DNA of 64,000 nucleotides from an uncultured Dorea sp. (lineage in GTDB: Bacteria > Bacillota > Clostridia > Lachnospirales > Lachnospiraceae), in assembly GCA_910589275.1 (NCBI GenBank), contig CAJUTH010000006.1, forward strand, positions 1-64,000. Direction: 5' to 3'. Positions within the stretch are counted from its first letter, which is position 1, and each line of letters begins with the position of its first letter. The notes beneath the pieces were generated by a model, which was not told where the DNA came from, did no database searches, and worked only from the letters and a program-made list of their open reading frames with translations. Positions 1 to 9,368 of this stretch are shown one piece after another. A program made the translations under genes and the position numbers.

Positions 1-50
1 GTAAGTGCCAGAGGATTTCTTATTTTGTCAAGGTACGGATTATTACCTAC

Positions 51-1622
51 TTACGGATAATCGTCCGCAAGTGCGTTTCCTACTGCAATTTCATTATCTT
101 TCGTAGGGCTGTTTCCCTCATAACAGATATCGTTTGTTGCTTTTGAAAAATCTTCACACACAAAGGCGGTAAGACTGCCATTCGTATAGCTTACAGGTAC
201 GGAAGCATATTCCATAAAAAGCTGCACACGATTATCCTTTTGGAGAATCTTCTTAAGTTCTGCCATTTTTCCATCCTCAGACGTAAAAATAACAGACGGT
301 AATTCCTCTGAAAGCGTATTCATAAAATTATCCGGCTTTATATTTACATTGTATAAAAGTGTTCCTGCAAAAGACAGCAGCGCCATGATAAAAAACGCAA
401 CAATAAAAAGTAACATATTCTGTCCCACCGATTCTTCCTTGGCAACGCCTCTTATAGCGTTTATAGGCTCTAATCTATGTATTTTTCCTGCTGAAATATA
501 GGAAAAGAGTAATATTGTCAATGTCAGCATCGGAACTACAATTAACATAGCCATTATATCAAATGCTGGAGTATAGGAAAATCCTGATTGGATTGCCAAA
601 ATACCCGCTACAAAAGGCAAAACGGCATAAGATACAGCGATTCCAATGACTGTAGCAATAATCCCTACAAGCACATAGGGCATAACTGCCCCCGCGACAA
701 TCATATTACTTGTATAACCAATCGCTTTTAATACCCCCATCTGCGCAAGTTCGTCCTCAATTGCGCTTCGTATCCGAAAGTTACTGAGGAAAATACTCAC
801 TGCAAGTATAATTGCGGCAATCGACAAAAATATAACGATAAGCAGTGTACAGACCATCGTTCTGGTCTGTTTTGAAGATACTCTGTCATTGATATTTAAT
901 AGGGCAATCTCTTTTTCTTGTATCATTTCAGATATCGCATTTTTCATTTCACTTAAATCAGCGTTTTCAGTTGTTTTTATGGAATATTCCGTAACGGCAT
1001 TATTGTTGTATTTACCTGCAAATTCCTCATAGGCCTCTTTCGGAAAATAACTGCCAATCAGTCCTGTACCGTAATTTCCATACTGCATCTCCAATACGGT
1101 TCCTTCAATATGATAAGTATGGTCCTTGCCGTCTATGGAATAAGTAATGCTGCCGTTCTCCGTAAAACCGCCCAATTCTTTCATATACATAGGGATATAA
1201 ACAGAATCTCCGCTCTTTCTCGCTTGTTCCGTAACATCAAGCAGATTCAGTTTCCTTTCCTCATCAATATTGTAAAAAACAGTATTCATGTCAAAATCAG
1301 ACCCTGCAAATTCACGGACTGTTACCGGAATAAATACCCCGCCATGCTTTTCAACAAATGATACCCCGTTGATTTCCTCTACTTCTGTGAGCAGATTATC
1401 ATTATCCTGCATCTGTGGAATGATAAAATTGATATCCGCTGTATCAAGCTTGTCAAACAGGTCATTATAAGCGTCAAATGTTTGAAAAGCAAGCACAAGG
1501 GCAATATTTATAATAAATGCGGTCAGACAGATAAACACCCCAAAAGATATGTACTGTCCCTTTGCTTTATTCAAGTTATGTAAGATCAACGTGGATAGTT
1601 TTTTCATGATGCCAGGCTTCAT
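51..1622 (-). CDS. FtsX/MacB-type ABC transporter permease, C-terminally truncated
   Basis: Membrane subunit of an ABC exporter of the MacB/FtsX class, partner of the ATPase gene just upstream on the same strand. A TM helix spans about residues 23-47, followed by an extracytoplasmic domain to about 250, a block of three TM helices (about 255-375) and another helix near 405-425. Two-module permeases of this class repeat the extracytoplasmic domain plus three helices and usually reach 750 or more residues. This one stops at a TAA (51-53) about 100 residues into the second module, so it is probably a nonsense-truncated or partial gene. A good GGAG ribosome site precedes the ATG at 1622, which follows the ATPase stop by only a few bases. 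Confidence 0.85.
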   Translation of the reverse strand: MKPGIMKKLSTLILHNLNKAKGQYISFGVFICLTAFIINIALVLAFQTFDAYNDLFDKLDTADINFIIPQMQDNDNLLTEVEEINGVSFVEKHGGVFIPVTVREFAGSDFDMNTVFYNIDEERKLNLLDVTEQARKSGDSVYIPMYMKELGGFTENGSITYSIDGKDHTYHIEGTVLEMQYGNYGTGLIGSYFPKEAYEEFAGKYNNNAVTEYSIKTTENADLSEMKNAISEMIQEKEIALLNINDRVSSKQTRTMVCTLLIVIFLSIAAIILAVSIFLSNFRIRSAIEDELAQMGVLKAIGYTSNMIVAGAVMPYVLVGIIATVIGIAVSYAVLPFVAGILAIQSGFSYTPAFDIMAMLIVVPMLTLTILLFSYISAGKIHRLEPINAIRGVAKEESVGQNMLLFIVAFFIMALLSFAGTLLYNVNIKPDNFMNTLSEELPSVIFTSEDGKMAELKKILQKDNRVQLFMEYASVPVSYTNGSLTAFVCEDFSKATNDICYEGNSPTKDNEIAVGNALADDYP

Positions 1623-1625
1623 AAA

Positions 1626-2387
1626 TTACCACTCCATTTCTTTAATGAATTGATCAAGTTTTTCAGTTCTTTCCATGTTATCCTGCTCAAATTTTCCCAG
1701 ATTACATTCGCCAAAAATTTCCCCATCTTTAATATAAATGATGCGGTTTCCACGCAGGGCTGATTTTTTGTCATGAGTAACCATGACAATACTCTGACCT
1801 TTATCATGAAGCGAAGTAAAAACATCAAGAACTGCCGTCGAATTTGCGGAATTTAAAGCACCTGTCGGCTCGTCCGCAAAAAGTACATGGGGATTATTGA
1901 TAACTGCCCTGACAATCCCCGCCCTTTGCGCTTCGCCTCCTGAAATCTGGGCAGATGTTTTTCTCCATGTGTTTTCAGGAATGTTTACCAAAGAAAACAA
2001 CTCCTCCGCACGACTTTTGATATCTTCCCTATCTTTACTTGTCAGCACCCCTGCCGTAATGACATTATCCATAAGGTTCATCTTATCAATTAAATAAATC
2101 TGTTGAAACACAAATCCACACTCTTTCCGCCGAAACACAGCCAGCTTGTCATTGTTTAACTTCGTGATGTCCACTCCGTCAAAGTAAATCTCTCCGCCGT
2201 CCGGCTTATCCATACCTGAGAGGGAATACATCAAGGTAGATTTGCCTGCCCCCGATGAACCCATAATAACGGTAAAATCCCCTTTGTAAATATCAATATT
2301 CAAATCCGAATAAATAACTTGAATACTTTCGCCTTTGCCAAAAGCCTTTTTCAAATGCTTCGCTGATATGACAATTTGCTTGTCCAT
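1626..2387 (-). CDS. ABC transporter ATP-binding protein (MacB/LolD class)
   Basis: Cytoplasmic ATPase that powers the adjacent FtsX-type permease. Visible motifs are Walker A GSSGAGKST (residues 43-51), the Q-loop after GFVFQQ (about 91-96), the ABC signature SGGEAQ (149-154) and Walker B HVLFADE (167-173) followed by the H-loop MVTHD. The length of 253 residues is normal. It is first in a two-gene operon and is divergent from the response-regulator gene, the usual arrangement for exporters of antimicrobial peptides or related compounds controlled by a linked two-component system. The substrate is not readable from sequence. Confidence 0.93.
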   Translation of the reverse strand: MDKQIVISAKHLKKAFGKGESIQVIYSDLNIDIYKGDFTVIMGSSGAGKSTLMYSLSGMDKPDGGEIYFDGVDITKLNNDKLAVFRRKECGFVFQQIYLIDKMNLMDNVITAGVLTSKDREDIKSRAEELFSLVNIPENTWRKTSAQISGGEAQRAGIVRAVINNPHVLFADEPTGALNSANSTAVLDVFTSLHDKGQSIVMVTHDKKSALRGNRIIYIKDGEIFGECNLGKFEQDNMERTEKLDQFIKEMEW

Positions 2388-2545
2388 AACATAACCACCT
2401 TCCTTTTGTTATGGTTCAACAATAATGAAAAAGCATTTGCTACGCCACCAACAGTTGTATGCATTTGATTTTTTTATGCTACTTTCCGTTTCATATCTAA
2501 AGATGATTTCCAATTGAGATATAGATGTTTAATAATAATATTGTA

Positions 2546-2606
2546 TTGGTTAAGAGCTACCCATATGCTATACTTATTGAACTACTAACGTTCAATAAGG
2601 TATACT
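2546..2606 (+). promoter_or_regulatory. promoter region with palindromic repeat, in front of response-regulator gene
   Basis: TTGGTT (2546-2551), a 17-bp spacer and TATACT (2569-2574) form one possible promoter. A second reading is TTGAAC (2577-2582), 18 bp and TATACT (2601-2606), which lies entirely inside the palindromic repeat at 2569-2605. Both point to the response-regulator gene at 2675. Confidence 0.4.
2569..2605 (+). repeat. dispersed palindromic repeat, copy 1 (single)
   Basis: Arms TTATTGAAC and GTTCAATAA enclose the 7-nt centre TACTAAC, with TATAC at both ends. The same element recurs at 36.2, 36.5, 41.2 and 42.25 kb. It can fold into a long hairpin, and it also contains TTGAAC-N18-TATACT. 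Confidence 0.85.
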
Positions 2607-2674
2607 AAAAATGAGTGACAGTCTACCCATCGAAAAGCTTAAAGTCGGAAAAATCAGAGGGAGGCGGAAAACGG

Positions 2675-3343
2675 ATGGAAATCTATTATATTGAAGATGA
2701 TGAGAATATTGCGCTGACTGTAAATGAGTATCTGAGCCGGAAAGGGTACGCGGTTTCTATATTCGGGACGCTGGAAAGCGGAAAGAAAGCGTTAGAACAC
2801 CATATTCCAAGCATTGCGCTGATTGACTGGAATATGCCGGACGGTAGCGGAAATAGCTTTTGCAGATGGATACGCCAAAGATGGAAGGAACTTCCAATTA
2901 TTTTTCTGACGGTCCGAGATGACACCCATGATATTATTTCCGGTTTTGAAGATGGGGCGGATGATTATGTGACAAAACCCTTTGAATTAGAAGTGCTGGA
3001 GTCTAGGATCCGCGCGCTGCTGCGCAGAGTGGGAAATGTGCAGAACCAGTATCTTTCCTGCGGTTCTATTTCGATTGATGAAAGCAAAATGGCAGTATTC
3101 TGCGGTGAAGAGGAAATCACCGTCAGTCAGCCGGAATACCAGCTTCTGGAGTTTTTGATGGAAAATAAGGGAAAAACGGTCACAAGAGAACGGATGCTGA
3201 CTCAAATTTGGGATAATAATGGAAATTACGTCAATGACAATACCTTGTCCGTCACAATAAAACGGCTTAGGGAAAAACTCCATCATCCATCCTGCTTAAA
3301 AACAATACGGAGCTTCGGTTACCGTATGGAGGATGAACTATGA
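2675..3343 (+). CDS. OmpR/PhoB-family response regulator
   Basis: DNA-binding response regulator of 222 residues. The receiver domain has the acidic pocket EDD (7-9), phosphoacceptor Asp51 in LIDWNMPDG, and Lys101 in TKPFE. A winged-helix effector domain follows from about residue 125 and ends in the typical IRSFGYR-like wing. The ATG at 2675 is preceded by a GAGGGAGGCGG ribosome site; an upstream in-frame ATG at 2615 has none. Its stop overlaps the start of the kinase gene (ATGA-type coupling). The setting next to BceAB/MacB-like exporters suggests control of those transporters in response to cell-envelope stress. Confidence 0.93.
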   Translation: MEIYYIEDDENIALTVNEYLSRKGYAVSIFGTLESGKKALEHHIPSIALIDWNMPDGSGNSFCRWIRQRWKELPIIFLTVRDDTHDIISGFEDGADDYVTKPFELEVLESRIRALLRRVGNVQNQYLSCGSISIDESKMAVFCGEEEITVSQPEYQLLEFLMENKGKTVTRERMLTQIWDNNGNYVNDNTLSVTIKRLREKLHHPSCLKTIRSFGYRMEDEL

Positions 3344-4593
3344 GCAAAAAATCAAATATAAAACTAACAATTCTGTTTGTGCTGTCGTCTAGTTTGATTG
3401 CGGCGGCCGCAGCCGCATACCTTTTTACCATGTACTATCGTAACGTATGTTTTCATATGTTGGGCGGATTCTGCGAAAGTATGATTGAAAAAAATCCGGA
3501 TTCCAGACAGGCTGTTTTGGAAGTGTTGAAAACACAGGATTTCCATAGGGCGGGAGGAAATATGGCGCCAGACAGGTTTGACGGTTTTGTAATATCAGAT
3601 TTTGGCTATTATCCGTCGAATTTGGGGATTTCGGGTACGACGGCCCTTTGGATTACCCTTTTAGGTTTTTTGGCAGGCGGCATATTGTTTCTTTTTGCTC
3701 TCTGGTATTTGCATAAGAGTTCGTCCGCCCGTATTCAGACACTGACGGAGTATATGGGAAAAATAAATACAGGCATTCAGGGAGTGGTTTTTGAATCCTC
3801 GGATGATGAATTTTCAAAACTGCAGGATGAAATATACAAAACGGTAACAGAACTTTATCAGACAAGAGAAGAAGCCCTGACAGCACGGAATAATTTTGCG
3901 GAAAATCTTTCTAATATCGTACATCAGCTTAAAACGCCGGTTACGGCTATTTCTTTAACGCTCCAGACGGCAGAAAAATATCTGGAAGATCTTCGGGGCG
4001 CACAAACGTAGCAGGAAAATACCGCTAGGGCTTGTAAAATCCATGCTAGTGTCAAAGATATAGAACGGCAGATCAACAGGATCATGCATTTAGAAGAGGC
4101 GTTATTGTTATTGTCCCGCATTGATGCGGGGACGCTTACACTTGAAAGGAAGCCGACGGATGTTTTTACCATCCTTTCACTGGCATCTGACAATTTATAT
4201 GAATTATCCGTGCAGAAGGGCGTTTTGATTGATGTTCCTGAAATGGGAGAAATAGATGTCCCGGCAGACTTAAATTGGACAATGGAAGCAGTCATGAATT
4301 TGATGAAAAACTGTATGGAGGCGGCAGAAGCAGATACTGCAGTTCATTGTTCTTATGAAAAAAACCCCCTTTATGTGCAGATTCGGATATGGGACGAGGG
4401 GGAAGGATTTTTAAAAAAAGATATTCCTCATCTGTTTGAGCGATTCTACCGTGGGGAAAAAGCAAAATATACAGGAATTGGAATAGGTCTTTCCCTCTCA
4501 AAGGCAATTATAGAAATGCAGAATGGAATTATCCGTGCATTTAATCTTCCGGATGGCGGGGCTTGTTTTGAGATTCGTTTCTATGCCCCATGA
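3340..4593 (+). pseudogene. sensor histidine kinase interrupted by an in-frame TAG
   Basis: Partner of the preceding response regulator. The N-terminal part has TM helices at about 9-31 and 102-124 around a short extracytoplasmic loop, then a HAMP-like stretch and the H-box with His195 in IVHQLKTP. A TAG at 4009-4011 interrupts the frame between the two DHp helices. The same frame stays open on the other side through QENTARACKIH and carries the N-box NLMKNCMEAA, the G1 box DEGEGF and the G2 box GIGIGLSLSK. Restoring one codon (for example CAG) gives a normal kinase of about 417 residues. As read, the product lacks the ATP-binding domain, so it would be inactive unless the codon is suppressed or is a sequence error. 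Confidence 0.88.
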
Positions 4594-4759
4594 AAATAGT
4601 ACGAAGTATATGAAATATGGAATATTCATGGGCAGTCACTGAGATATCACTTTCATTTGTTATAATTTGCAATACATGATGGCAATATCATCGGGTGATA
4701 GGAACTCTTTGTCCATTGAGGGCGGGGTTCGCAAATAATAAACAGGAGGAACTGGCAGC
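4594..4759 (+). promoter_or_regulatory. intergenic promoter region before second ABC exporter
   Basis: TATAAT at 4661-4666 is a good -10 element. The -35 position is weak, which would fit activation by the upstream response regulator. Nothing else is recognised here. Confidence 0.35.
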
Positions 4760-5500
4760 ATGGAAATATTGAGATGTGACAATATTAAGAAAGTATTTGG
4801 AAAAGGCGGCAATCAGGTAACTGCTTTAAACGGAATCAGCCTGTCTGTCGAAAAGGGCGAATTTGTTGCGATTGTTGGGGCGTCCGGCTCCGGGAAATCA
4901 ACGCTTCTGCATATTCTGGGCAGCGTGGACAAGCCTACTTGCGGCACTGTTACAATAGACGGCGTAGACCTTGGCGGATTAAATGCCACGGACGCCGCAA
5001 TTTTCAGAAGGAGAAAGGTGGGATTGGTTTATCAGTTTTACAATCTGATCCCTACATTGACAGTAGAGAAAAATATCCTTATGCCAATGCTTCTCGATAA
5101 GAGAAAGCCGGATGCAGAATATTTTAAAAGGATTGTAAAGACACTGGGAATAGAGGATAAACTGGAATGCCTGCCAAGCCAGTTGTCCGGAGGGCAGCAG
5201 CAGAGAACTGCGGTTGCAAGGGCTTTGATTTACCGTCCTGCTGTGCTTCTTGCCGACGAACCTACGGGAAACCTTGATCGGAAGAATGGGGAGGAAATTA
5301 TTGATCTTTTAAAGCTGTCAAACCATAATTTAAAGCAGACGATACTTCTGATAACTCATGATGAAAAAATTGCATTGCAGGCCGACAGAGTTGTGACTAT
5401 TGAAGACGGACAAATTGTCAGCGGCCATCTCCACGGCTCTGCCGAATGGAACGCCTGTCCCGGAGGATATCAGGATATCCCTGTGGAGAAGCGGAGGTGA
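4760..5500 (+). CDS. ABC transporter ATP-binding protein (BceA/MacB class)
   Basis: ATPase of 246 residues with Walker A GASGSGKST (40-48), signature LSGGQQQR (about 142-149), Walker B VLLADEPTGNLD and an H-loop in LLITHD. It lies downstream of the two-component genes and directly upstream of its permease, the BceRS-BceAB order used for peptide-antibiotic detoxification in Firmicutes. The start is set by AGGAGG twelve bases before ATG. The ORF itself looks intact, although its kinase and permease partners are both broken. Confidence 0.93.
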   Translation: MEILRCDNIKKVFGKGGNQVTALNGISLSVEKGEFVAIVGASGSGKSTLLHILGSVDKPTCGTVTIDGVDLGGLNATDAAIFRRRKVGLVYQFYNLIPTLTVEKNILMPMLLDKRKPDAEYFKRIVKTLGIEDKLECLPSQLSGGQQQRTAVARALIYRPAVLLADEPTGNLDRKNGEEIIDLLKLSNHNLKQTILLITHDEKIALQADRVVTIEDGQIVSGHLHGSAEWNACPGGYQDIPVEKRR

Positions 5501-5505
5501 TCGGT

Positions 5506-7694
5506 ATGTGGAAAGACTACTCTAGAAGTTATATTAAAAAAAACCGAGCCTCCAGCGTATCAATTATGGCTGCTGTTCTGGCTGCGGCGATGTTTTTGTC
5601 TTGTGTCTGCAGTATCGCCTACAATTTCTGGGCGTATGATGTGGAAAAAATTATGCTGGAGGAGGGCGGCTGGCAGGGACGCATTGTTTGTGAAACCTTA
5701 GGTTCTGATGATTTATCTGTGATACGTCAATTTGCGAATGTAGAAAAAGCTGTCGTAAACGAGGAGTTGTCCTCTAAAGAAGGAACAGTGGCGGATATTT
5801 ATTTTAAGAATGCCAGAACCATTTATCGCAATATGCCGTTCATTGCAGCGCAGCTCGGATTAAAGGAAGATTCCATCAGGTACAACTCGTTGCTTCTGTC
5901 CCGCTATTTTATACACGATCCGGAGGATGCATCGCCGCCGATGCTTCTGGCGCTGTATACAGCGGTGCTGATACTTGTGTCGGCGTCGTTAATCTTAATT
6001 ATCCGCAGTTCCTTTGAATTATCCATGAATGCCAGAATCCATCAGTTTGGCATACTCTCAAGTATCGGGGCTGCGCCAAGGCAAATCAGAATCTGTCTGC
6101 TGCAGGAAGCGATGGCATTAAGCGTAGTTCCCATGCTGTTTGGCAGTATATTAGGGTTTTTTATAAGCTTTTGTGTAATAAAAGCAGTTAATTTTTTTGC
6201 CGCGGATGTATCTGGACGACACGAAGCTGTCTTTCAGTATCATCCGTTCCTATTTGTGGCTGCGGTTTTTATTTCTCTCTTAACAGTCATTTTTTCTGCG
6301 TGGATTCCAGCGAGAAAACTGAGCAGGATGACGCCTCTTGAAGCAATCAGGAATACAGGCGGTTTATCGTTAAAGAAAAAGAAGTATTCCCGGATTCTAT
6401 TTCGTATTTTTGGCATAGAAGGGGAACTTGCCGGAAACGCATTAAAAGCTCAAAAGAAACAACTGCGGATATCTTATGTTTCATTATTGCTGTCCTTTCT
6501 GGGGTTTTCCATCATGATTTGCTTTACAACCCTTGCAGATATCAGCACCAGATATACTTATTTTGAACGGTATCAGGATGCGTGGGATATTATGATAACC
6601 ATAAAGGATACAGAAATATCGGATTTCGGATTAACAGATGAATTGCGGGATATTTCGGGGATACAAGACGTTACGGTATACCAGAAGGCCAAAGTAGCAA
6701 CGTTTCTGCCGGAAGGATTACAGAGTGGTGAGCTGTCGTCGGTCGGCGGACTTGAATCAGTTGCGGGAATAGCGGAGGCGGATGGGCAGTTTCAGGTATC
6801 TGTGCTGGTTGTTATTTTGGATGACACAAGTTTTTTGAACTTTTGTTCACGGATTGGAATTACAAAAAGTCTTGACGGCGCAATTGTATTAAATCAGATT
6901 TGGGATAGTAGTAACAGTAATTTCCGCTATAAAGAATATGTTCCTTTTGTGAGGAGGATAGCCGGATAACAACACTGTATAAAAACGAAAAAACCATAGA
7001 GATCCCTGTTTTATCTTATACACAGGAAACGCCAGCTCTGCGTGAAGAATATGAAAATTATGCTCTTGTGCACTTTGTTCCTCTTTCTCTGTGGAGGAAA
7101 GATTTCAGAGAGGTATGTGAAGCCGAATCTGACAGCTATATCCGTATCTTTTCAGGGAAAACGCCAAACCTTGCGGATTTAAATGGTCTGGAACAGGAAA
7201 TCCTGCGGCTGGTATCGGGGCGGTATGAAACTGAGAGCGAAAATCGGATACGGGAAAGAGTGACTAACGACAGTTTAATCCAAGGCATGGTAATGATTTT
7301 GGGAGCTTTCTGCGTATTACTTGCCGTGATTGGAATTGCGAATGTATTTTTAACTACGTTAGGGTTCCTCCGACAGCGGAAGCGGGAATTTGCCCAGTAT
7401 ATGTCCATTGGCCTGACACCGCGGGAAATGAGGAAAATGTTCTGTATTGAAGCGCTTGTGACAGCGGGGAAACCCCTTTTGATTACTCTGCCGCTTACTG
7501 TATTGTTTGTACAGTTTGCGGTGACGGCAAGCTATTTAGACCCGGTAGTATTCTGGGCGGAAGCCCCGGTTCTGCCTGTTCTGATCTTTGCGGCTGGGAT
7601 TGTAGTGTTTGTCGCGCTTGCATATTATATTGGAGGGAAGCGCCTGCTAGGGTGCGACTTGAATGAAGTACTGCGAAATGATGCGCTGATTTAA
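5506..7694 (+). pseudogene. FtsX-type ABC permease split by a frameshift
   Basis: Permease partner of the preceding ATPase. The first part runs to a TAA at 6967-6969 and contains an N-terminal TM helix, a TM block near residues 145-300 and a second extracytoplasmic region. The remainder continues in another frame to 7694 and supplies the last three TM helices (LLAVIGIANVFLTTLGFL and following). Adding one base in the CCTTTT run near 6943-6948 joins VPF to CEEDSRITTLYKNEK and restores about 729 residues, so a single-base deletion is likely. The ATG at 5506 has GGAGGTGA in front and is preferred over an ATG 60 bases upstream inside the ATPase gene. Confidence 0.87.
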
Positions 7695-7798
7695 CCGGCT
7701 AGCTTTTTGCCGGAGAGGAAGAATGCGAGTTATCCTTTACAGTTTCCGGTGATAGTGCTACCATAAGATCACAAAGAGGACAGACTGGGGGAGCTTAT

Positions 7799-8521
7799 AT
7801 GGAGCATCTTTTCATAAAAAATAGAAAAATATTTACGGCGGCGCGCCATGCGTTTCCTTATACGATTCCGATTTTTGCAGGCTTTTGGTTCCTTGGGATG
7901 ACTTATGGGATTTACATGAATGTTTCGGGGTTCAGTTTTGTTTATCCCATGCTGATGAGCCTTACGATTTTTGGAGGCTCACTGGAATTTGTGGCGGTGG
8001 AGATGCTCCTGTCTGCGTTTGCGCCGCTGCAGACCCTTGTCATGGCGCTGGTGATTCAGGCAAGGCATTTATTTTACGGTATTGCCATGCTGGATCGGTT
8101 TAAAGGAATGGGATGGAAAAAGTTTTATCTGATTTTTGGAATGTGCGACGAGAGTTTTTCCATCAATTACTCGGTTAAAATCCCTGAAAATGTGGACAAG
8201 GGGTGGTTCATGTTCTTTGTAACGCTGCTGAACCAGATCTACTGGGTTGCGGGGGCTACAGCCGGGGGCATATTAGGCTCCCTGATCTCTTTTAATATAG
8301 AGGGGTTGGATTTTGTGATGACTGCGATGTTTGTAGTTATATTTCTGGAGCAGTGGTTAAAGGACAAAAAGCATTATACGGCTCTTGTGGGTCTGGGCGC
8401 TTCTGCGGCCTGTTTGTTTCTTTTCGGCGCGGATACCTTCATGCTGCCGACGATGATTTGTATTCTGTGTCTGCTTACCGTGTTTCGCAGGCCGATTGAA
8501 TGGGCGGGTGGTATCGAATGA
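7799..8521 (+). CDS. azlC: AzlC-family branched-chain amino acid exporter, large subunit
   Basis: Hydrophobic protein of 240 residues with several TM helices and the AzlC-type segments FPYTIPIFAGFWFLGMTYG and FGMCDESFSIN. AzlC and AzlD together export branched-chain amino acids or their analogues (4-azaleucine resistance in Bacillus). The ATG follows GGGGGA, and the stop overlaps the azlD start, so the pair is translationally coupled. Substrate range cannot be read from sequence. Confidence 0.92.
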   Translation: MEHLFIKNRKIFTAARHAFPYTIPIFAGFWFLGMTYGIYMNVSGFSFVYPMLMSLTIFGGSLEFVAVEMLLSAFAPLQTLVMALVIQARHLFYGIAMLDRFKGMGWKKFYLIFGMCDESFSINYSVKIPENVDKGWFMFFVTLLNQIYWVAGATAGGILGSLISFNIEGLDFVMTAMFVVIFLEQWLKDKKHYTALVGLGASAACLFLFGADTFMLPTMICILCLLTVFRRPIEWAGGIE

Positions 8522-8850
8522 CGCTGATACAGCAGATCATAACGATCGGATTGTGTGTTCTGGGTACGATGACAACCAGATTTCTTCCGTTTATTGTGTT
8601 CACATCAAAGAAGCCTGCGCCAAAATACATACAATATCTGGGGAAGGCGCTTCCGGCGGCTGTCTTTGGGATGCTGGTGGTGTACTGTCTGAAAAATGTA
8701 CAGATTCTGACCGGCAGCCACGGTTTGCCGGAACTGGCTGCGATTTTCGTAGTGGTGATCCTGCATCTTAAGAAGCGGCAGATGCTCCTGTCAATCGCGG
8801 GAGGAACTATTTGCTATATGCTGCTGGTACAAACCCTGTTCGCAGGTTGA
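8518..8850 (+). CDS. azlD: AzlD-family transporter small subunit
   Basis: Small membrane protein of 110 residues with about four TM helices; TTRFLPFIVF near the N terminus is typical of AzlD. The ATG at 8518 overlaps the TGA of azlC (ATGA), which makes it a better start than an ATG 18 bases upstream. It acts with AzlC as the second subunit of an amino-acid exporter. Confidence 0.92.
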   Translation: MTLIQQIITIGLCVLGTMTTRFLPFIVFTSKKPAPKYIQYLGKALPAAVFGMLVVYCLKNVQILTGSHGLPELAAIFVVVILHLKKRQMLLSIAGGTICYMLLVQTLFAG

Positions 8851-8950
8851 AGTGATTAGAAAAAGGGGGCGCGAGAAAAATATTTAGAATTGCGAAAATC
8901 GCTAAATTTGTTTCTGGTAACAGGAGATGCCACGTTACATAAAATGGATA

Positions 8951-8979
8951 TTGCCTGATAATAGAAATTATGTTATAGT
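8951..8979 (+). promoter_or_regulatory. promoter of small toxin transcript
   Basis: TTGCCT (8951-8956), 17-bp spacer, TATAGT (8974-8979) with a TG extension. The transcript would carry a long leader in which CCTCCC (about 9014-9019) can pair with the GGGAGG ribosome site near 9036-9042. Confidence 0.6.
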
Positions 8980-9049
8980 GCTAAAAAGGAGTGACCGTGT
9001 TGCAAGGTGGCAGCCTCCCTAACTTCACAAAAGAAGGGAGGTGGTGCAT

Positions 9050-9145
9050 ATGAATACATACGAGGTCTTAACATTGTTGATTCTTTCCGGAACATTTCTC
9101 ATTGCATTACTTGTCTATATAGATAGGAATAACAAGCGAAAATAA
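9050..9145 (+). CDS. holin-like type I toxin peptide
   Basis: Peptide of 31 residues: MNTYEVLTLLIL, a single TM helix, then a basic tail DRNNKRK. It matches the putative holin-like toxin family of Firmicutes (type I toxin-antitoxin, TxpA/BsrG-like). The GGGAGGTGG ribosome site lies seven bases upstream and is complementary to a CCTCCC block in the leader, as expected for a translation-inhibited toxin mRNA. A 12-bp-stem hairpin starts at the stop codon. The family assignment is from recognition of sequence and layout. Confidence 0.75.
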   Translation: MNTYEVLTLLILSGTFLIALLVYIDRNNKRK

Positions 9146-9187
9146 ATAAGCCTACCTTGTAATCTTGACGGATGCAGGTAGGCTTAT
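9146..9187. terminator. hairpin terminator shared by toxin mRNA and antisense RNA
   Basis: ATAAGCCTACCT (9146-9157) pairs perfectly with AGGTAGGCTTAT (9176-9187). U-rich sequence follows on the minus-strand side, so it may terminate in both directions. Confidence 0.7.
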
Positions 9188-9245
9188 CGTGTTATTTGTG
9201 GAGGTCAGCCACTTTTGTGGGCGGATGCTCCTTTTCTTAATATTT
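9146..9245 (-). ncRNA. candidate antisense antitoxin RNA of the holin-like toxin
   Basis: Inferred by analogy with TxpA/RatA-type loci: an antisense RNA would start within the AT-rich block near 9235-9255 and overlap the toxin 3' end and hairpin. No strong antisense promoter is certain; boundaries are approximate. Confidence 0.35.
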
Positions 9246-9368
9246 AATATAGCATATTCAGACCCATGAAGCAAGATTTATTCCCATGTGTTATCCTGCT
9301 TTATATGGGTGCAGGGAAATGTATAATCTCCCGCAAAGATCAGGATTTTTGAAAGAAGGATGGTATAC

